Positions 7,154-14,744 of a DNA stretch of 21,710 nt are shown piece after piece (the stretch's first letter is position 1; each line of letters begins with the position of its first letter). This stretch comes from JAGBWK01 sp964490275. Lineage in GTDB: Bacteria; Bacteroidota; Bacteroidia; Bacteroidales; Muribaculaceae. The notes beneath the pieces were generated by a model, which searched no databases, was not told the origin of the DNA, and saw only the letters and a list, made by a program, of their open reading frames with translations. Made by a program: the position numbers and the translations under genes. The DNA lies in NCBI GenBank assembly GCA_964490275.1, contig CAZBBL010000020.1:1-21710 (forward strand). The letters are read 5' to 3'.

Positions 7154-8305
7154 TAATTTACTGCCATCAGTCGCCGTTGTCGCCATCAAACGATGGTCTC
7201 CGCCATCTTTCACTTTTAGCTTTCGACGAAGTTCTTCTGCCTTAATAGGGAAATTGCGGACAGCAATTTCGCATCGACTAATGCGCTGGCCAAAGCGTTT
7301 TAACACTGACGAGGCATACGGTAGCACTTCCTCAATTTGATATACTCGCCCGGGAAATCCTTCAACAGTTGTTTTGCCAAAATATAAATGTGAATTGGCT
7401 GCCAACTTCGAAAGTTGATAGCGCGATGCCATAAGCTTAAAGCCGCCTGCTTTCATCGCCGCCGGTGACGGTTCATAAAGGAAATCGCCTGCTGTAGGAG
7501 TTGAATAGGTGACATCAGCGCCATCTTCATCATCAAGAGTGAATCGCATCATTTCATTGCCACCATCAACAACTACAATCTCAGGGGTACCGTTGAAGTC
7601 TGCAACCATATCGACCAATAATTCGCGACAGTCGCCTTTCTCCTCTACGACATAAATTGTACGAGTTGACGGCAAATCTATGAGCGTTTGCGATAAATCG
7701 AGCATTGGCGACAGCTTAACCAGAGCGCGTGGCGAATGCTCAAAAATCAATGTTTGCAACTCGGCAACATCAGGAGTGCAATCATGAATATTATAGACTC
7801 TACGACCGGCTGTGTCGCGACGTGCCGGGTCGATAAAAATCAAGTCAAACTTACGTTTACACGTAGTGAGATACTCTACGCTATCGCAATCTATAATTTC
7901 AAGATTAGGTAAATCAGCATAGTTTATGCGCGACATCTCCGCCAAATCGTGGTTGCGCTCGATAGCGATAACGTCACAGGCGACAGAGCGAGCAATAGCC
8001 GAGCAATCGCTGCCCATACCCATTGTCATATCAAGCACTGAATGTGCACCGATAGCTAAACGTGCATGAAAAGCTGCGATAGCAGCTGAAGTGGCTTGCT
8101 CAACAGAAACCGGAGAAAATAGCCATGTTGGAGCAATGTTTACTCCCGCCGTATCGACAAACTTCGAGGCAGCTTTGCGCCTCAGCTCGATTTGACTTAT
8201 TGCAGCCTCAGCCAATTCATCGCCATGAAACTTTAGTCTCAAAGAGCAAATGTCATCATCGCGGTGGTCGGCAATAAACTGATTTATCTTATCTATTCTC
8301 TGCAT
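7124..8305 (-). CDS. Class I SAM-dependent methyltransferase with THUMP-like C-terminal domain (PG_1098 type)
   Basis: This 393-residue protein has a Rossmann methyltransferase core. SAM-binding motif I is VLDMTMGMGSD (90-100), the acidic end of strand beta2 is IAIER (113-117), and the catalytic-region motif is DPARR (159-163), with KLSP at 197-200. The region after about residue 270 (YEPSPAAMKAGGF onward) matches the ferredoxin-like and THUMP-like domains of the PG_1098 family. Proteins of this kind probably methylate structured RNA, but the substrate is unknown to me. The frame extends upstream to a TTG at 8344, but that codon sits in the loop of the pgk terminator. ATG 8305 is therefore the better start. 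No promoter is obvious between the terminator and this ATG, so expression may use pgk readthrough. Confidence 0.85.
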   Translation of the reverse strand: MQRIDKINQFIADHRDDDICSLRLKFHGDELAEAAISQIELRRKAASKFVDTAGVNIAPTWLFSPVSVEQATSAAIAAFHARLAIGAHSVLDMTMGMGSDCSAIARSVACDVIAIERNHDLAEMSRINYADLPNLEIIDCDSVEYLTTCKRKFDLIFIDPARRDTAGRRVYNIHDCTPDVAELQTLIFEHSPRALVKLSPMLDLSQTLIDLPSTRTIYVVEEKGDCRELLVDMVADFNGTPEIVVVDGGNEMMRFTLDDEDGADVTYSTPTAGDFLYEPSPAAMKAGGFKLMASRYQLSKLAANSHLYFGKTTVEGFPGRVYQIEEVLPYASSVLKRFGQRISRCEIAVRNFPIKAEELRRKLKVKDGGDHRLMATTATDGSKLLLLLKHTSH

Positions 8306-8310
8306 AGAGT

Positions 8311-8353
8311 AATTAAAATAATAGGGGAGGAGGTCGTCATCCAACCTCCTCCC
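8311..8353 (-). terminator. Rho-independent terminator of pgk
   Basis: A 10-bp perfect GC-rich stem (GGGAGGAGGT 8325-8334 with ACCTCCTCCC 8344-8353) has a 9-nt loop. On the minus strand it is followed by CTATTATTTTAATT. It starts 36 nt after the pgk stop codon. Confidence 0.85.
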
Positions 8354-8388
8354 GCAATATTATATTTACGATTAGGTGTAAATACTAA

Positions 8389-9636
8389 TTAGCCTTTAAT
8401 TGCGGCGATACCGGGAAGGATTTTACCTTCGATAGCTTCGAGAAGCGCACCACCACCGGTTGACACGTATGAAACTTGGTCGGCCAAGCCAAACTTGTTG
8501 ACGCAAGCAACAGAGTCGCCACCACCTACCAATGAGAAAGCACCATTGTTGGTAGCTTCTACGATAGCTTCAGCGATAGCGCGAGAACCTGCTGTGAAGT
8601 TGTCAAATTCGAATACACCTGCGGGACCGTTCCAAAGGATTGTTTTAGCGCCTTTGATAGCTTCAGCAAATGCTTTGCTTGTCTCGGGACCTGCATCCAA
8701 ACCTTCCCAACCTTCGGGAATTTCCATAACGGGTACGATTTGAGTATTAGCATCGTTGCTGAAAGCGTCAGCTGCAACACAGTCTGAACCGAGAACGAGG
8801 TTTACGCCTTTATCTTTGGCTTTCTTCATGATGTCGAGAGCGAGATCGAGCTTATCGTTTTCGCAGATAGAATCGCCGACTTTGCCACCCATAGCTTTTG
8901 CAAATGTGTAAGTCATACCACCGCAAAGGATGAGGTTGTCAACTTTGTCCATCAAGTTTTCGATGATACCAATCTTGGTAGAAACTTTAGAACCACCCAT
9001 GATAGCGGTGAAGGGACGTTTGATGTTGCTCAAGATGTTGTCAACAGCGGTAACTTCTTTTTCCATAAGGTAGCCAAGCATCTTGTCGTCAGCAGCAAAG
9101 CTGTCGGCGATAACGGCTGTTGAAGCGTGTTTGCGGTGAGCTGTACCAAAAGCGTCGTTTACATAAACGTCAGCATAGCTTGCGAGCTTGGCAGCGAATG
9201 CTTTTTGACGTTCTTTCATCTCTTTCTTAGCAGCGTCGTAAGCGGGGTCTTCTTTGTCGATACCTACGGGTTTGCCCTCTTCTTCGGGATAGAAACGGAG
9301 GTTTTCGAGCAGAAGCACTTCGCCGGGTTTGAGGTTGGCAGCAGCTTCTGAAGCGTCAGCACAGTCGGGAGCGAATGTTACATCTGCGCCGAGAGCTGCA
9401 GCAACAGCGTCTTTGATTTGAGACAAAGACAATTTGGGGTTTACTTTACCTTTGGGTTTGCCCATGTGTGACATGATAATAAGGCTACCACCATCAGCAA
9501 GAATTTTTTTCAAAGTGGGGAGTGCACCACGAATACGGGTGTCGTCAGTGATGTTGCCGTTTTCGTCCAAAGGCACATTAAAGTCCACACGGACAATAGC
9601 CTTTTTGCCGGCGAAATTGTAATTGTCGATAGTCAT
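8389..9636 (-). CDS. pgk: Phosphoglycerate kinase
   Basis: Pgk transfers a phosphate from 1,3-bisphosphoglycerate to ADP in glycolysis, in the cytosol. The 415-residue product has the full two-domain length. Signature stretches are VRVDFNVP (15-22) with the substrate-binding arginines of the N-domain, SHMGKPKGK, LLENLRFYPEEE, MGGSKVSTKI, the nucleotide-binding WNGPAGVFEF region, and the C-terminal GGGDSVACV and STGGGALLEAIEGK motifs. The first ATG fits the family N-terminus. Third-position choice looks uniform and favoured, as expected for an abundant enzyme (impression only). The gene has its own promoter and terminator and so is monocistronic. Confidence 0.98.
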   Translation of the reverse strand: MTIDNYNFAGKKAIVRVDFNVPLDENGNITDDTRIRGALPTLKKILADGGSLIIMSHMGKPKGKVNPKLSLSQIKDAVAAALGADVTFAPDCADASEAAANLKPGEVLLLENLRFYPEEEGKPVGIDKEDPAYDAAKKEMKERQKAFAAKLASYADVYVNDAFGTAHRKHASTAVIADSFAADDKMLGYLMEKEVTAVDNILSNIKRPFTAIMGGSKVSTKIGIIENLMDKVDNLILCGGMTYTFAKAMGGKVGDSICENDKLDLALDIMKKAKDKGVNLVLGSDCVAADAFSNDANTQIVPVMEIPEGWEGLDAGPETSKAFAEAIKGAKTILWNGPAGVFEFDNFTAGSRAIAEAIVEATNNGAFSLVGGGDSVACVNKFGLADQVSYVSTGGGALLEAIEGKILPGIAAIKG

Positions 9637-9690
9637 TGTTTAGGTTACTATTTATTGGTTTAAACTTAAATTTGTCCTTTTAATATGTCG

Positions 9691-9698
9691 CAAAAATA
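9691..9698 (-). promoter_or_regulatory. Predicted -7 element of pgk
   Basis: On the minus strand TATTTTTG matches TAnnTTTG, 55 nt before the pgk start codon in an AT-rich gap. The -33 region is only T-rich. Confidence 0.55.
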
Positions 9699-9754
9699 GC
9701 GATTTTTTTCTTTAATAAAAAGTTACTCTTATTAAATTTGACATTCGGAGCTCT

Positions 9755-10570
9755 CTATTTAAGAAGCTTTGCCATTTGCTGAGCAAGTTTTTGGGCTTCA
9801 CGGCCGGCAGCTTCGGCAAAATCTTCTCCCGACGACGCATATATAATGCCTCGCGAAGAGTTGACGAGCAATCCACAATCGTCAATCATACCGTATTTAA
9901 CAACTTCTTCAAGGCTTCCACCTTGTGCTCCTACTCCGGGCACTAATAAGAAGCTGCGTGGAGCTACCTTGCGAATATCTTCAAAGAGCTGTCCGCGAGT
10001 TGCTCCTACTACATACATCATTTCATCTTTACCGGCCCATTTCGATGACTTTTCGATAACGTGTTCAAACAAACGTTTACCGTCTTTGTCCTCAATTAAT
10101 TGATAGTCGAGGCTGCCTTTGTTAGATGTTAATGCAAGGAGGATGACCCATTTGCCTTCATATCCAAGGAAGGGAGTCACACTGTCTTCGCCCATATAGG
10201 GAGCTACTGTTACGGCGTCGACGTTGAGATGCTCAAACAATCCACGAGCATACATTTTGGATGTGTTGCCAATATCGCCACGCTTTGCGTCGGCAATTAT
10301 AAATTGGTCGGGATAGTTTTCTTTTATGTATTTAACGGTGCGTTCAAGTGCAATCCAACCCTCTACACCGAAACATTCATAAAAGGCGAGGTTTGGCTTA
10401 TAGGCTACGCAGTAGGGAGCGGTAGCGTCAATAATCGCTTTGTTGAAAAGGAAAATGCCATCGGGCTGCGAAGCCAGGTGTTGTGGCATCTTTTTGATAT
10501 CAGTGTCAAGGCCGACGCAAAGGAATGAGCCTTTACGACGAATGTTGTCAACTAACTCTTGTCTTTTCAT
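9755..10570 (-). CDS. pyrF: Orotidine 5'-phosphate decarboxylase
   Basis: PyrF converts OMP to UMP, the last step of de novo pyrimidine synthesis. The 271-residue protein is of the longer bacterial subtype. It shows the phosphate-site and active-site stretches CVGLDTD (18-24), YKPNLAFYE (58-66) and the catalytic DAKRGDI (94-100, Lys96). The C-terminal VPGVGAQGG and LLVNSSRGIIYA stretches form the phosphate-binding loops. It lies 27 bp downstream of prfA on the same strand with no terminator between them, so the two form an operon. The pairing of a release factor with a pyrimidine enzyme is probably co-expression in growth and not a shared pathway. Confidence 0.97.
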   Translation of the reverse strand: MKRQELVDNIRRKGSFLCVGLDTDIKKMPQHLASQPDGIFLFNKAIIDATAPYCVAYKPNLAFYECFGVEGWIALERTVKYIKENYPDQFIIADAKRGDIGNTSKMYARGLFEHLNVDAVTVAPYMGEDSVTPFLGYEGKWVILLALTSNKGSLDYQLIEDKDGKRLFEHVIEKSSKWAGKDEMMYVVGATRGQLFEDIRKVAPRSFLLVPGVGAQGGSLEEVVKYGMIDDCGLLVNSSRGIIYASSGEDFAEAAGREAQKLAQQMAKLLK

Positions 10571-10597
10571 ATTTTAAGTTGTATAAAGATTGTTTGA

Positions 10598-11707
10598 TTA
10601 GAGTTCAGATTCCTTTAGTTTTTCGGCGTTTTCAGCAATTATCAAATGGTCAATGACATCTTGAATATCGCCATCGACAAACGCTTGCAGATTGTAAATC
10701 GTATAGTTGATACGGTGGTCTGTGATACGCCCTTGTGGATAATTATAGGTGCGTATCTTTGCCGAGCGGTCGCCGGTAGATACCATTGTTTTTCTACGCG
10801 ATGCAATATCGTCGATATATTTTTGATGTTCCTTATCGTAGATAAATGTGCGCAGACGGCTCAACGCGCGCTCCTTGTTTTTGGGTTGGTCGCGCGTTTC
10901 GGTACATTCAATCAAAATCTCCTCAACCTCGCCGGTATTAGGATTCTTCCACATATAGCGCAAACGTACACCCGACTCAACTTTGTTGACATTCTGACCG
11001 CCGGCACCGCCCGATCTAAATGTATCCCATTTTATCTCGCCTTCGTTGATTTCCACGTCAAACTCTTCAGCTTCGGGCAGAACTGCAACTGTGGCAGCCG
11101 ATGTGTGCACGCGGCCCTGAGTCTCGGTCGCAGGTACTCGCTGTACGCGGTGTACACCACTTTCATATTTGAGTGTACCATACACATTGTCGCCGGTGAC
11201 GGCAAAGACAATTTCTTTATAGCCACCTGCTGTGCCTTCGTTAAAGCTCGAAACAGCAACGTTCCAGCCTTTCGACTCACAATATTTGGCATACATCTTA
11301 AATAAGTCACCGGCAAAGATTGCAGCTTCGTCGCCACCTGTGCCGCCGCGTATTTCGACAATGGCGTTTTTATTATCTTCAGGGTCGGCCGGGATAAGCA
11401 ATAGCTTAATCTCCTCTTCGAGTTGTGGCACGAGATTGCGAGCTTCATCGAGTTCCTCCTTAGCCATCGCCTTCATCTCAGGGTCTGACTCGGTAGAAAT
11501 CAATTCTTTAGCCTCGTCAATTGTGTTAAGAGCGTTGCGATATTTATTTGTCACACCTACAAGTTTTTCCAAATCTTTGTATTCTTTGGTCAACTTTACA
11601 TAGCGCTTCATATCGGCTATTACAGATGGGTCGGTGATAAGAGTACTGACCTCGGCAAATCGAGCTTCAATCTCTTCAAGTCGGTTGAGCAGGGAGTTTT
11701 CAGACAT
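10598..11707 (-). CDS. prfA: Peptide chain release factor 1
   Basis: RF1 reads UAA and UAG stop codons and releases the finished peptide. The 369-residue product has the PxT stop-codon-recognition motif as PAT (192-194) and the catalytic GGQ (236-238) in SGGAGGQNVNKVE. The motif identifies RF1, since RF2 has SPF. The start at ATG 11707 (MSENSLL) aligns with the usual RF1 N-terminus (short polar stretch, then a leucine-rich helix, then TDPSVIAD). An in-frame ATG at 11737 would add ten residues. Longer readings up to 11791 cross into the divergent gene's promoter. First gene of the prfA-pyrF unit. Confidence 0.96.
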   Translation of the reverse strand: MSENSLLNRLEEIEARFAEVSTLITDPSVIADMKRYVKLTKEYKDLEKLVGVTNKYRNALNTIDEAKELISTESDPEMKAMAKEELDEARNLVPQLEEEIKLLLIPADPEDNKNAIVEIRGGTGGDEAAIFAGDLFKMYAKYCESKGWNVAVSSFNEGTAGGYKEIVFAVTGDNVYGTLKYESGVHRVQRVPATETQGRVHTSAATVAVLPEAEEFDVEINEGEIKWDTFRSGGAGGQNVNKVESGVRLRYMWKNPNTGEVEEILIECTETRDQPKNKERALSRLRTFIYDKEHQKYIDDIASRRKTMVSTGDRSAKIRTYNYPQGRITDHRINYTIYNLQAFVDGDIQDVIDHLIIAENAEKLKESEL

Positions 11708-11744
11708 TAGTGTAATATTTTCCGCGAAGTTACTCATTTTTTTG

Positions 11745-11752
11745 TAATTTTG
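11745..11752 (+). promoter_or_regulatory. Predicted -7 element of the kinase-RapZ gene
   Basis: TAATTTTG matches TAnnTTTG, 30 nt before ATG 11783. No TTTG lies at the expected -33 distance. It overlaps the longer possible reading of prfA on the other strand. Confidence 0.5.
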
Positions 11753-11782
11753 CGTCCTAACCAGTCTACTTTCACCAAAGCA

Positions 11783-13225
11783 ATGCACCAAGAAATTTTG
11801 GTAGATTTATACCGCAAGCTTACCGGCAACGCGCCTCAATCAGTCGCTGCGCTCACCGGTTCAGGCTCCAACCGACAATACTTCCGACTCGAAGGCGCGC
11901 CGACACTCATTGGCGTTGTCGGCGAATCAATAGCTGAAAATAAAGCATTTATATCAATTGCAAAACATTTCGCGACTTGTGGCATTTCAGTGCCAAAAGT
12001 AGTTGCCGTCAGTGACAACAGCAGCGCATATCTTCAACAAGACCTCGGTAAGATTTCGCTATTCGACGCCATCGCTTCCGGTCGCCAAACCGGAGAGTTT
12101 TCCATTCAAGAGCGACAGTTACTCGAAGATACAATCAGCCAATTACCTAAAATACAATTTGGTGGAGCAAAAGGCCTCGATTTCAATGTCTGCTATCCGA
12201 TGCCAGAGTTCAACCGTCGGTTGATAATGTGGGATTTAAACTACTTCAAATACTGCTTTCTGAAAACTTCGGGCATCGACTTTAACGAGAACGACCTTGA
12301 AGACGACTTCGAACGCCTCGCTGACACATTATTGCAAGAACCGACCGACACATTTATGTATCGCGACTTCCAATCGCGTAATGTGATGATATGTGACGGC
12401 AAGCCATATTTTATCGACTTCCAAGGCGGTCGAAAAGGGCCTATCTACTACGACGTTGCTTCTCTACTCTGGCAAGCTAAAGCCAATATTCCAGCCGACC
12501 TGCGCAATCATCTCATAGATTGTTATCTCAAATCTGCTTCGGCATATACCCAAATTGATGCCGATGCTTTTCGCTTACGCCTGCGCCATTTTGTTTTGTT
12601 CAGACTGCTACAAGTGCTCGGCGCGTATGGCTTCCGCGGACGTTTTGAGGGGAAAGCCCACTTTATCGAAAGCATACCGTTGGCATTGGCCAAATTAGCA
12701 GAGCACCTATCAACTCCGTTTGACGAATATCCGACGCTCAAATCATTATTACTGAGACTTATCGAGCAATCAACGAAAAACAATCAAAAACGCCAATCGC
12801 TATTAGTAAGTGTCGGCAGTTTCTCATATAAACGCGGACTACCTAAAGACCCGACCGGCAACGGAGGCGGTTTTATATTCGATTGCCGAGCCATGCACAA
12901 TCCCGGACGCTACGAGGAGTATAAGTCACTCACAGGTAGAGACGCTCCGGTAATTGAATTTTTGGAGCAGCGTGGCGAAGTTGGATCATTCTTGCAAAGC
13001 TGCCAAGCCTTGGTCGACAAATCAATTGAGGTTTACCTGCGAAGAGGATTCACCAACTTATCAGTATATTTCGGATGCACAGGCGGCCAACATCGCTCTG
13101 TCTACTGTGCTGAGCATCTTGCTCAATATGTCAACAAAAAATATGACGTTGATGTAAGACTTGAACATCGTGAGCAAAATATTGTAGAACTATTGGCCGG
13201 AAGCCAAACCAATCTTAAAAAGTAA
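11783..13225 (+). CDS. AmgK-like amino-sugar kinase fused to a RapZ C-terminal domain
   Basis: This 480-residue fusion has two parts. Residues 1 to about 330 form an aminoglycoside-phosphotransferase-like kinase: GSGSNRQYFRL (26-36) is the glycine-rich loop region, YRDFQSRN (193-200) the catalytic loop with Asp195, and IDFQ (211-214) the metal-binding Asp. The closest known role is AmgK, which phosphorylates MurNAc and GlcNAc at C1 in peptidoglycan recycling. Residues about 338-470 match the C-terminal domain of RapZ, including FDCRAMHNPGRY (366-377) and GCTGGQHRSVYCAEHLA (431-447). In E. coli this domain binds glucosamine-6-phosphate and the GlmZ/GlmY small RNAs. The N-terminal P-loop ATPase of true RapZ is absent. 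A MurU-like gene follows 3 nt downstream, supporting a sugar-1-phosphate role. The start at ATG 11783 is preferred because the longer frame begins at a TTG inside the -7 element. The substrate and what the RapZ part does are inferred. Confidence 0.88.
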   Translation: MHQEILVDLYRKLTGNAPQSVAALTGSGSNRQYFRLEGAPTLIGVVGESIAENKAFISIAKHFATCGISVPKVVAVSDNSSAYLQQDLGKISLFDAIASGRQTGEFSIQERQLLEDTISQLPKIQFGGAKGLDFNVCYPMPEFNRRLIMWDLNYFKYCFLKTSGIDFNENDLEDDFERLADTLLQEPTDTFMYRDFQSRNVMICDGKPYFIDFQGGRKGPIYYDVASLLWQAKANIPADLRNHLIDCYLKSASAYTQIDADAFRLRLRHFVLFRLLQVLGAYGFRGRFEGKAHFIESIPLALAKLAEHLSTPFDEYPTLKSLLLRLIEQSTKNNQKRQSLLVSVGSFSYKRGLPKDPTGNGGGFIFDCRAMHNPGRYEEYKSLTGRDAPVIEFLEQRGEVGSFLQSCQALVDKSIEVYLRRGFTNLSVYFGCTGGQHRSVYCAEHLAQYVNKKYDVDVRLEHREQNIVELLAGSQTNLKK

Positions 13226-13228
13226 ACT

Positions 13229-13966
13229 ATGAAAGGTATGATATTTGCCGCCGGGATAGGCTCGCGGCTCAAGCCATTTACCGACCTACACCCAAAAGCG
13301 CTCGTCGAAGTAGGTGGACGACCGATGCTCTATCATGTTATCGAACATATGGCGACAATCGGCATCACCGATATAGTGGTCAACGTTCATCATTTTGCAT
13401 CACAAATCATCAAATATCTCGCCGACAACAACAATTTTGGTTTGAATATCTCCATTAGTAACGAAAGCGAAAGGCTGCTCGATACCGGTGGCGGTCTTGC
13501 AAAAGCTTTGCCACTACTGGGCTACAACGACTCAATACTTGTACATAACGCAGATATACTCACTAACGTAAATCTTTCTGAGTTAATCAAAGCCAACGAT
13601 ACTACGACCGATGCGACCATGCTATGCGCAACGCGCACATCGTCACGACAACTTTATGCTGATGCCGAAGGTCGGCTCTGCGGTTGGCAAAATCTTACCA
13701 CGACGGAGACCAAGCCGGCCGGCTTTCAACCCAACGGACTTCAGCAATTGGCTTTTAGCGGCATCCAGATTGTTAATCCATCACTGCTGCCAAAACTACA
13801 AACTTACGCAAAAGGGAACGACTGCTTCTCAATCGTACCCTTCTATCTCGATTGCTTAAAATCGCTTGATATAAGACTATATCAATCGTCTAATCCGTAT
13901 CAATGGTTTGATGTAGGAAAGCCTCAAACACTTACCGCGGCTCGAGAATGGATTTGCCGGTCGTAG
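13229..13966 (+). CDS. MurU-like sugar-1-phosphate nucleotidyltransferase
   Basis: This 245-residue nucleotidyltransferase transfers a nucleoside monophosphate from NTP to a sugar-1-phosphate. It has the N-terminal signature AAGIGSRLKPFTDLHPKAL (7-25), DTGGGLAKA (85-93) and the metal-binding region HNAD (106-109), where many relatives have NGD or NAD. It ends in WFDVGKPQTLTAA, typical of the short MurU/GlmU-N group. Placed 3 nt after the AmgK-like kinase, it probably makes UDP-MurNAc from MurNAc-1-phosphate, a salvage route that bypasses MurA and MurB (known from Pseudomonas). Its last 35 bp overlap the 3' end of the convergent lipoprotein gene. Other sugar-nucleotide products are possible. 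Confidence 0.87.
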   Translation: MKGMIFAAGIGSRLKPFTDLHPKALVEVGGRPMLYHVIEHMATIGITDIVVNVHHFASQIIKYLADNNNFGLNISISNESERLLDTGGGLAKALPLLGYNDSILVHNADILTNVNLSELIKANDTTTDATMLCATRTSSRQLYADAEGRLCGWQNLTTTETKPAGFQPNGLQQLAFSGIQIVNPSLLPKLQTYAKGNDCFSIVPFYLDCLKSLDIRLYQSSNPYQWFDVGKPQTLTAAREWICRS

Positions 13967-14735
13967 ACAAAAAGCTCGCTATTTGATTGTAACTGAATGA
14001 GCATTGTGGCATACCGGCAGCATATGGAGCTATCTCGTAGGGTTGATAGATGAAGTTGACTCCATCTTTTAGCACGAATGGTGCCGTGGCCGGCAATGGG
14101 AAAGATGTTTCATCAAAAAACATATTCTCTTTGCCGTCTGTCAAATTGAAATATTGTTGCTTAATAGCGTTGAGCACCAACTTCTTAAGCTCTGCCGATT
14201 TTGACATATCAAACATATTCCATCCGAGAGATATGCCATCAGGCACACTAAAGGTTTCGAAAACGTCGGAGGCCATACCATGTGCTCCACCGGTGAAATC
14301 CAAACGAAAGATTTCCATGGTGATGAGCTTGTCGCTTTGATAAGCTACCGAAATTTTCGAGTCGTAACCATAAGGTGGGTTGTAATAATCTCCGTCTTCA
14401 GAGTCAACCTTATCAGCAGCCGCCGCTTGAATAAGAGAGTCAGATAGCGCTGCAATCGCAGCCTTGAGCGGTCGGTCGTTGTTGATTGCGAGTTGGTAGC
14501 GAATCCATTTATCAATCGACTTGACAATCGGCGCTTCACCGGTGAGATATGCAACATTATAGCGTGTCGTCACCCACCAATCGCCCATGCCGACGCTATC
14601 AGTATATGTAATAGAATCAACGACAAAATTGTCGTTATCAGACGGCGATTTAACAGCTTCGTTAGAAGTCTTTGCGCCACATGCTGTCATCATGATGACT
14701 GACAGCAACAGGATTGGGGATAATACTTTTCTCAT
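13932..14735 (-). CDS. DUF3298-type lipoprotein
   Basis: This 267-residue predicted lipoprotein has the N-terminus MRKVLSPILLL followed by a lipobox MTAC (Cys19). No acidic residues follow the cysteine immediately, so the Bacteroidetes surface-export signal is not evident and a periplasmic location is more likely. The body resembles the RsiV/PdaC-like DUF3298 fold, with FTGGAHGMA and the following ISLGWNMFD as the best motif. RsiV binds lysozyme and PdaC is a deacetylase, but the function of the Bacteroidetes members is unknown. It is 9 bp downstream of the M1 peptidase gene, so the two form one unit. Its end overlaps the MurU-like gene by 35 bp, tail to tail. Confidence 0.8.
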   Translation of the reverse strand: MRKVLSPILLLSVIMMTACGAKTSNEAVKSPSDNDNFVVDSITYTDSVGMGDWWVTTRYNVAYLTGEAPIVKSIDKWIRYQLAINNDRPLKAAIAALSDSLIQAAAADKVDSEDGDYYNPPYGYDSKISVAYQSDKLITMEIFRLDFTGGAHGMASDVFETFSVPDGISLGWNMFDMSKSAELKKLVLNAIKQQYFNLTDGKENMFFDETSFPLPATAPFVLKDGVNFIYQPYEIAPYAAGMPQCSFSYNQIASFLSTTGKSILEPR

Positions 14736-14744
14736 ATCGTATTA

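Noticed and set aside
8306..8344. TTG start of the methyltransferase at 8344
   Set aside because: It lies in the loop of the pgk terminator hairpin; ATG 8305 is the better start.
11750..11782. TTG start extending the kinase-RapZ gene upstream
   Set aside because: It overlaps the -7 element at 11745-11752, and the added residues do not resemble the family.
11776..11783. Minus-strand TTGCTTTG as a -7 element for prfA
   Set aside because: It lacks the TA, has no -33 partner and lies over the start codon of the divergent gene; too weak to list.
11708..11791. Longer N-terminus for release factor 1
   Set aside because: The extra residues cross the divergent promoter and gene start, and RF1 proteins begin near MSENSLL.
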